This document shows, in pieces, positions 57,825 through 64,000 of a DNA stretch of 64,000 nucleotides. The stretch is from Hevea brasiliensis (taxonomy: Eukaryota > Streptophyta > Magnoliopsida > Malpighiales > Euphorbiaceae). Position 1 is the stretch's first letter; each line of letters starts with the position of its first letter. Both the position numbers and the translations under genes were made by a program. The notes under the pieces were generated by a model. It ran no database searches. It saw only the letters and a program-made list of their open reading frames with translations, and was not told the origin of the DNA. The DNA is taken from positions 40,015,593-40,079,592 of the forward strand of contig NC_079496.1 of assembly GCF_030052815.1 (NCBI RefSeq). Direction: 5' to 3'.

Positions 57825-58578
57825 TTAAATTTCGTCCTCGAATTTACCCGATGCAAACAGCTGAGGGAACTGTTGCCTCATCGTTTCTTCACTTTCCCAA
57901 GTTGCCTCCTCGGTGTTGTGGTGCCTCCAAAGCACTTTCACCAGTGGAATCTGTTTATTTCTCAACTCTTTCACTTCCCGAGCCAGGATCCGTAGAGGTT
58001 CTTCTTCATATGTCAAAACCGGTTGTATTTCAATTTCTTCCCTGGAGATGACATGTGAAGGATCTGAGCGGTATCTTCTGAGTATGGACACGTGGAACAC
58101 ATTGTGGATCTTGTCTAGCTCTCGTGGTAAAGCTAGCCTATAGGCCACTGGACCCACACGCTCAATGACTTCATATGGGCCAATGAACCTAGGGCTTAAC
58201 TTACCTTTTCTTCCAAACCTCAATACCTTCTTCCACGGTGACACCTTGAGGAACACTTTGTCGCCAACCGCATATTCTATTTCTTTTCTCTTCAGGTCGG
58301 CATAAGATTTACATGCATGCGAGGCAACCTTGATTGGCTTTAATTAGTTTCACTTTCTCCTCCGTCTGCTTTCACAGTGTCCGCCCCACCGCTTGTCTTC
58401 GCCCAATTCAGTCCAAAGACACCGAGTTCTTCATTTCCTCCCATACAAAGGCTTCATACGGGGCCATTTGGATACTAGCTTGGTAGCTATTGTTGTATGC
58501 AAATTCTGCCAGTGGGAGGTATCTATCCCAACTTCCCTCAAACTCAATGACACAACTCCTCAGCATATCCTCAAGGAC
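57825..58578 (-). pseudogene. pol: C2 integrase second exon, GPY/F and chromodomain
   Basis: Begins after the intron with VLEDMLRS...EFEGSWDRYLPL and FAYNNSYQ. An extra base in the PYEALYG motif (near 58447) and further damage to about 58300 break the frame. From 58256 it is open to TAA at 57825: FLKVSPWKKVLRF, KLSPRFIGPYEVIERVGPVA (GPY/F), IHNVFHVSILRRYRSDPSHV, then the chromodomain-like tail EEEPLRILAREVKELRNKQI, VKVLWRHHNTEEATWESEE. The chromodomain would direct insertion toward marked chromatin, consistent with C and A copies landing in other repeats (inference). Confidence 0.9.
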
Positions 58579-58653
58579 CTGACATACATTTCATGTTATT
58601 ATTATCATTTTAATTCAATATTTGTATCAATTCCATTGGTTTCAATTATTTAC
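58579..58653 (-). other. Intron-like insert in C2 integrase (75 bp)
   Basis: In sense the codons for RVIQ end CAG, followed by GTAAATAATTG...ATGTATGTCAG and then GTCCTTGAGGATATG (VLEDM). GT and AG ends, AT-rich, phase 0, with an in-frame stop (VNN then TAA) if unspliced. Removing it restores the integrase reading without gap. The A2 fragment has a 75-bp insert and A1 a 77-bp insert at the same codon with the shared core ATGATAATAATAAC. Confidence 0.8.
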
Positions 58654-58962
58654 CTGGATTACTCTTTCGGATTGCCCATCCATCTGAGGATGGAAAGCTG
58701 TGCTGAAGTGGAGTTGTATACCCAAGGACTCATGCAACTTCTTCCAAAATCTCGATGTAAACCTTGGGTCTCGATTAGATATGATGGAAAGTGGAATTCC
58801 ATGCAGTCTAACTATCTCACTGATATACAATTCTGCTAACTTCTCCAGTGAGTAGTCAGTCCTAACTGGCAAAAAGTGTGTTGACTTCGTCAATCTATCC
58901 ACTATCACCCATGCTGCATCATGTTTCTTCTTGGTGAGAGGTAGACCACTTACAAAATCCAT
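58654..58962 (-). pseudogene. pol: C2 integrase first exon (catalytic core N-part)
   Basis: [35 protein letters not shown] (Trp kept here, stop in A1 and A2), [57 protein letters not shown]. First Asp (MDF) and second Asp (NRDPRF; usually SDRDPRF) regions are visible. The ATG at 58962 is internal, not a true start. Upstream linkage to the zinc finger region is broken by a short loss near 59080. Confidence 0.9.
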
Positions 58963-59774
58963 GGTGACCCGATCCCATTTCTATTCAGGTATGCGTATAG
59001 GTTGTAGCAAACCTGATGGAACTTGATGTTCTGCCTTGACTTGCTGACATGTCAAGCAATTAGTCACATAGTCAGCTATGTCCTTCTTGGCCACCAATAC
59101 TGAAGCTTCAGATCATGATACATCTTTGTACTTCCTGGGTGCATAGCATATGCACTGGTGTGTGCCTCTTTTAGAATACTGGCCTTCAATTCCCCATCAT
59201 CTGGTACACACAATCTTCCTTTGTAATACAGACACCCATTTGCTTTCACCCCATAGTCAGTTGCTTTTCCCTCTGAGATTTTGCTTATAATAGCCATTAA
59301 CTTTTCATCTGCCTTTTTCCCATCTAAAATCTGCTGTAGCAGGTTTGGCCTCACTTGCAACTCAGCCAAAATAGCTCCATCTCGAACCAAAGATAGACGG
59401 GCATTCAATGATCTCAAAGTTGTGATGGACTTTCTGCTCAAAGCATCAGCAACTACATTTGCCTTCCCAGGATGGTAGTCAATTACACAATCATAGTCCT
59501 TCAGGAACTCAATCCATCGCCTCTGTCTAATGTTGAGCTCCTTCTGAGTTGGCAAATATTTTAGACTCTTGTGGTCTGTGTAAATGTAGCACTTTTCACC
59601 ATACAAGTAATGCCTCCATATCTTCAGTGCGAAGATAATTGCTGTAAGCTCTAGATCATGGGTAGGGTAGTTCTGTTCATGTGGCCTTAGCTGTCTAGAA
59701 GCATAAGCGACCACCTTCCCCTCTTGCATCAATACACACCCTAACCCATTATGAGAGGCATCACTGTAGACCAC
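58963..59774 (-). pseudogene. pol: C2 RNase H and integrase zinc finger
   Basis: RNase [97 protein letters not shown]. Then a linker and the integrase zinc finger [20 protein letters not shown]. After QYWWP a loss of bases shifts the frame (ORF stops at 59076), while the rest, [20 protein letters not shown], is seen in another frame (58990-59080). Open for 232 codons at 59076-59774. Confidence 0.92.
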
Positions 59775-60694
59775 AAAGTCCTTTCACGACCTCGGTCAGT
59801 TAACACCGGTGCCTCACAACATAGCCTTCAACTTCTCAAAACTGGTCTGACACTTGTCATTCCAGTCAAATTTGACATTCTTGTGTAACAATTTGGTCAT
59901 TGGAGCAGCTATTAAGGAAAATCCCTTCACAAATCTCCTCTAATACCCAGCTAGCCCTAAGAAGCTTCTGACCTCAGTTGTATTCCTGGGAGGCTTCCAT
60001 TCCATCACTGCTTCTATTTTCTTGGGATCCACCCTAATCCCATCAGCTGACACTATGTGTCTAAGGAATGCAATCTCATTAAACCAGAGGTCACACTTGG
60101 ACAACTTAGCATACAGCTTCTTTTTTCTCAGGGTTTGCAGAACAATCCTCAAATGCTCATCATGTTCTTCCCTGGTCTTGGAATACACCAAAATATCATC
60201 AATAAAGACCACTACGAACCGATGTAAGTGTGGATGGAAGATACGGTTCATAAGGTCCATGAATGCCGCTGGTGCATTTGTTAGGCCAAAGGGCATCACT
60301 AGAAACTCATAATGCCCATATCGGGTCCTGAATGCAGTCTTTGGCACATCTGCATCCTTCACCCTCAATCGATGATACCACGACCGAGATCAATTTTGGA
60401 AAATACTCCTGCTCCCTTCAACTGATCAAACAGATCATCAATTCTAGGCAACGGATATTTGTTCTTCACAGTCACTTTATTCAACTGCCGGTAATCAATG
60501 CAAAGCCTCAAAGTCCCATCTTTTTTCTTTACAAACAACACTGGAGCTCCCCATGGTGACACACTGGGGCATATGAACCCCTTATCAAGCAACTCTTGCA
60601 ACTGAGTTTTCAACTCCCTCAATTCCGTGGGTGCCATCCTATAAGGAGAAATGGAAATGGGTCTTTGACTGCGGTGTCTCAATAGCAAATTCAA
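59775..60694 (-). pseudogene. pol: C2 reverse transcriptase
   Basis: RT synthesises element cDNA. 60365-60694: [67 protein letters not shown] change in the following LRSGYHQ motif (near 60380) shifts the frame; 59940-60368 continues [60 protein letters not shown] (catalytic FIDD), and ends at a TAG in GYYRRF (59940). The rest, to about 59775, is the connection to RNase H. Broken. Confidence 0.93.
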
Positions 60695-61260
60695 CTTCCC
60701 TTTCTGGTGGCAAACCAGGCAACTCTTCAGGAAATACCTCTGGGAAGTCTCTTACTATGGGTATGTCACACAGATCTGGCTTAGCCTGCCTAGTATCCAC
60801 CACATGTGCTAGGTAGGCTTCACAGCCTTTTCTCATCATTCTTCTTGCAACTGTGGCTGAGATGATATTGGACAAGAAATCTGTCCTTTCCCCCACAACT
60901 GTGATCTCATTACCCTCAGAAGTTTTCAGAGAAATTCTCTTCAATTTGCAATTAACTATTGCCTGATGACGTGACAACCAGTCCATTCCCAAAATCACAT
61001 CAAACTCGTGGAAGGGCAACTCAATCAAGTCTGCCAAGAATTCATACCCCTGAATCCTTAATGGGCAACCCTTGTATACTTTGTTCACCACTACACTGTG
61101 GCCCAATGGATTAGTGACCAGAATGTCTTGGTCACTCTCCCCTACTAGTATCCCCCTTTCTACGGGTAAGTTGATGCAGATGTATGAATGAGTGGATCCT
61201 GGATCCACCAATGCATGCACAGGTGTATTGTAGAGGGAGAACGCACTCGATGACGTCCGG
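60640..61260 (-). pseudogene. pol: C2 aspartic protease
   Basis: ALVDPGSTHSYI with the retrotransposon DPGSTHS form of the active site, followed by DLIELPFHEFDVILGMDWLS and VVGERTDFLSNIISATVARR. Open 60639-61220. Linked to gag by a frameshift near 61250-61265 (CGTCATCGAG region) and to RT by another near 60650. The linker [20 protein letters not shown] is the usual protease-RT junction of this group. Confidence 0.92.
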
Positions 61261-62515
61261 GCATCTTGCTCCTCCCGAGCTCTCGGGGCATAAGCTCGCA
61301 GGTGGTGCGTTATCCGCCTCTCTGCCGCTCGATGCAGGCCTCTGTGATGGTCCCACTGCGTCAGATTTGCCAGATTTCCTACCCCTTTGTGGTGCAGGAG
61401 CAGGTCTATTTGCTTGTGTTGGAGCAGCTGTAGTAGTTCTGCGTGGACAGTTCTTCAACTGATGCTCTGTTGACCCACACCTTAAGCAGGCACCACTTAC
61501 TCTCCAACACTCCCCCTTGTGCCACTTCAGACAGTGTGGACATGCAGAAGATGTTGAGGCTGGTCCCCTGAACCCCATCCCTGGAGAGCTGCCCACTGAT
61601 GGTGTGGACTTACCTCTCCTAGGGGTAAACTGTGGCCTGGGCCCCTGAGACTGACCCTGACCTAGTGGCTGACCCGAACTCTGTGCAGATGGACCCTTGA
61701 ACCTCTTCCCAGGTGCAGGAGATGAACTAGACTGACCCGGGCCCCTCTTCTGCTGTCTCTCCCTTCTAGTCTGCTCACTGATTCTTACTTTTTCAACCTT
61801 TATTACAGCTTCCACTAACTTGGTAAATTCTATGATTCCCAAGGCAGTGAGCTGGATCTTTATGTTGTCATTTAGTCCCTCTTCAAATCTCTTACACCTT
61901 TCAGCTTCATTAGGGACTATCTCCCTTCCATAGCGGCTCAATCGGACAAATTCCTTTTCATACTCGGCCACTGACAGCTGTCTCTACCTCAGGTTAATGA
62001 ACTCTCTTCTTCTCTCTTCTAGGTATACAGTACCCACATATTTCTTCTTGAATTCGGAGAGGAAGAAGTCCCAAGTTACTATTTCTGGCTGTACTTCACT
62101 GGACACCGTATCCCACCATTCATAGGCATCATCTTGTAGCAAAGATACAGCAGATTCCAAGTTTTGCTCTGGAGTGCAGTGGAGTTATTTTAAAACTCTG
62201 CCTGTTCTGTTCAACCAATTTTCGGCTGCAACAGAATCATCTTCTCTCTTGCCAAAGAAATCCACTGCTCCAAACTTTCTTAGCCTTTCCAAGTGTGATT
62301 TCTGCTGTGGAGCTGGTGGTGGTGGTGGTGCTGGCATTACACCAGCCATTTGTCTGAAGAATTCGGCCATTTGTTGGAACATGGCCTGTGGAGGCTGAGC
62401 AGGCTCTGCTTGAGCTAGCGGAGCAGGTTCTCCCATACCCCCGGGCCTCACCGTGCTGCAGTGGAGCATGACTCTCCACTTCCTCCTCAACTGCTCTCTG
62501 TGATGTAGGGTCCAT
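61261..62515 (-). pseudogene. gag: C2 gag
   Basis: Starts at ATG 62515 (MDPTSQRAVEEEVESHAP); a frameshift near 62440 leads to QAMFQQMAEFFRQMAG, the proline tract, and FGAVDFFGKREDDSVAAENW (capsid start). A TAA at 62185-62187 and a TAG near 61986 interrupt the capsid (YEWWDTV and FKKKYVGTVYLEERREF lie between). 61132-61971 continues AEYEKEFVRLSRYGREIVPN, RCKRFEEGLNDNIKIQLTAL, a Gly/Ser/Pro-rich linker, and two Cys-rich motifs, CPHCLKWHKGEC and the knuckle CLRCGSTEHQLKNC. It shows which part of gag families A1/A2 have lost. Confidence 0.92.
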
Positions 62516-62625
62516 ATCCTATTCAAAATAAGAAAGACAAACAGATCTGCATTAGTGTCACCTCGACTCTTACAAATGCAATGCATGGTATGGACTCAAT
62601 CTAGGCCCAGAAATGCCTAAACCGT

Positions 62626-62637
62626 GCTCTGATACCA
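62626..62637 (-). other. C2 primer binding site
   Basis: Sense TGGTATCAGAGC, followed by ACGG, five bases inside the 5' LTR (62643); initiator tRNA-Met complement. Confidence 0.92.
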
Positions 62638-62642
62638 CTAAA

Positions 62643-64000
62643 TGTGACACCCCTTACCCGTGTACAGTATATCCGAGTAAGCAATGTCACACGGTGTATC
62701 GGCACCCTCTATTTTACCTTAATCAAATTTTGTCATAGTTTTGAGTATAGTTTATGAAATATAATTTATTTAAGCCATTTATCGAAATTATTATTTATTT
62801 GAGGTTCCGAAAATTCTAAAGAAAATCCGGTAGAGTACCGGCTAAAAATGGAGAAAACAGTTCTTCGGAACCTGTGAAAAACACTTCGAAAATCATTTCC
62901 AAACAATCCCAACTCCATTTTATCAACAAAGTCTCAACATGACTTTCAACAACCTTTCCATTACTCAAACATTCATTTCTCATAGTATTCAAACATAAGC
63001 AATAAATAAATATTCAAAATTTTCCATTCACAAACACAATTCTCATTATTTACATGAATATCAAAATACATTACATAATTTCAAATACATATGAGAAAAT
63101 AAAAGTTAGTTACAAAATACCAAAATGAAACCTAGTGTCCTACCAATGCAGTGTAGAAGGTGAGGTGACACGGACACTATGTAGAGCTGCAGGATGTCTC
63201 ACCCAGTCTGCGGTCTACTGGGCTCACGATCAGTATCTCCAGAACCTACGCGTGGCAAAAGCAACGCGCTAAGCAATAATGCTTAGTGGTGCAATAATAA
63301 AATAAAAGGAAATAGCAGAAAATAAATATGCATTGAATGTATAAGTCTTATTTGTTTTATATTTGTATATCCATTTATTTCGTTAACTTTGTCCACTTTC
63401 ATTCATTTGGTTGCCCAAGTAACCTATACTAAATGACTGGACTGGATAAACAGGTAACTGGCACTGGGTATCAAGTACCTCGGGCCGTCACACCATCGGT
63501 CACATATGTATCTCCCGGTGTGCAACAAATCAGCTAACAAGCTGTAAATAATATTAGGCATGAGGCCAAGTCTCAACACAATGTCAAAATGGCTAAAAGC
63601 CATAAAATCACAGAATGGCATAATGCCATGTGCAGTACTGCTAACTGAACCCTATTGGCATGTCAAACTATCCAAACCAATCTAGTTAGGTATACTAGGG
63701 CGTTTGATACTTTTGAATTCTTCAAATTTTGAATTTCAAGTTTTGGTGTCACAATTCACCTCATTGGTCAACAAAAATGTTGACTTTTTGATAGAAAATA
63801 GGTACATTGGTTTTGACACTCCCAACATACCACATTTTGCATTCAAAACTTGTTGGCATTAAGCATTAATACCATTTCTAAGTTTAAACCAAGGGAAGGA
63901 GAATTTTCAGTTTTTGTAACCCAATTTTACTGTTCCATTTGTGACTGTTACAGTGAAAATTTGAGAAAATGGTAAACATGAAAGTTGTTCCTTATTTTGT
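62643..64000 (-). repeat. C2 5' LTR, cut by window end
   Basis: First 1358 bp (on plus) of the partner of 54725-57810. Includes the stem-loop near 63270-63287. Differences from the other LTR are few apart from 63455-63545. No gene; the small minus frame at 63424-63621 is chance. Confidence 0.93.

Larger units (their letters stand above)
54725..64000 (-). mobile_element. C2: Ty3/Gypsy chromovirus (Tekay-like), right end beyond window
   Basis: Minus strand: 3' LTR 54725-57810, polypurine tract, pol and gag 57825-62515, primer site, 5' LTR from 62643. Order in sense: gag, protease, RT, RNase H, integrase, chromodomain. It has all the domains that A1 and A2 lack, so its relatives are candidate helpers, but this copy has stops and frameshifts in every domain. 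Left flank GAAAA (54720-54724); the matching duplicate lies outside the window. Confidence 0.94.

Noticed and set aside
58393..58839. 148-codon plus-strand frame
   Set aside because: Antisense shadow of the C2 integrase and its intron.

Overview
The window is nuclear DNA from a flowering plant (probably a eudicot, species not determinable). It is AT-rich and consists almost entirely of nested LTR retrotransposons. I see no host gene, rRNA, tRNA gene or CRISPR array. All coding matter is retroelement gag and pol, and nearly all of it is broken by stops, frameshifts or deletions.

Three families account for the window. Families A and C are Ty3/Gypsy chromoviruses of the Tekay/Del type: integrase ends in a GPY/F module plus a chromodomain-like tail, LTRs are 3.1-4.4 kb, and the primer site matches initiator tRNA-Met. 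Family K is Ty1/Copia (order protease, integrase, RT, RNase H) with 2.1 kb LTRs and a 1.8 kb leader.

Layout. 1-183, 11076-11570 and 52159-52555 are pieces of an old plus-strand element C1, whose 5' LTR was hit twice and whose interior has collapsed to about 215 bp. 184-11075 is A1 (minus, target duplication ATAAA). 11571-52158 is K1 (minus, CCTGC), which carries A2 (plus, 14698-28996, left end deleted, with solo LTR A3 inside its 3' LTR, CTCCA), K2 (minus, 30807-43280, GCATA/ACATA, with a duplicated coding region) and a C solo LTR (47572-51934, ATGAA). 52556-54656 is a Copia solo LTR K3. 54725 to the window end is C2 (minus), the most complete Gypsy copy, whose 5' LTR runs off the end.

Order of events: C1 first; then A1 and K1 into C1; then A2, K2 and the C solo into K1; A3 into A2; K3 into C1. 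C2 cannot be ordered.

The most interesting points are: (i) family A lacks capsid, protease, RT and RNase H in both copies and shares the same integrase stop and rearrangement, so it appears to have spread as a non-autonomous element; (ii) a 75-77 bp GT-AG intron-like insert lies at the same integrase site in A and C; (iii) a stem-loop with invariant stem and changing loop is kept in A and C LTRs; (iv) K2 has two coding modules in one element and no protease; (v) differences between sister copies cluster in CG/CHG motifs, which may partly reflect sequencing error at methylated cytosines. No new host-encoded system was found.
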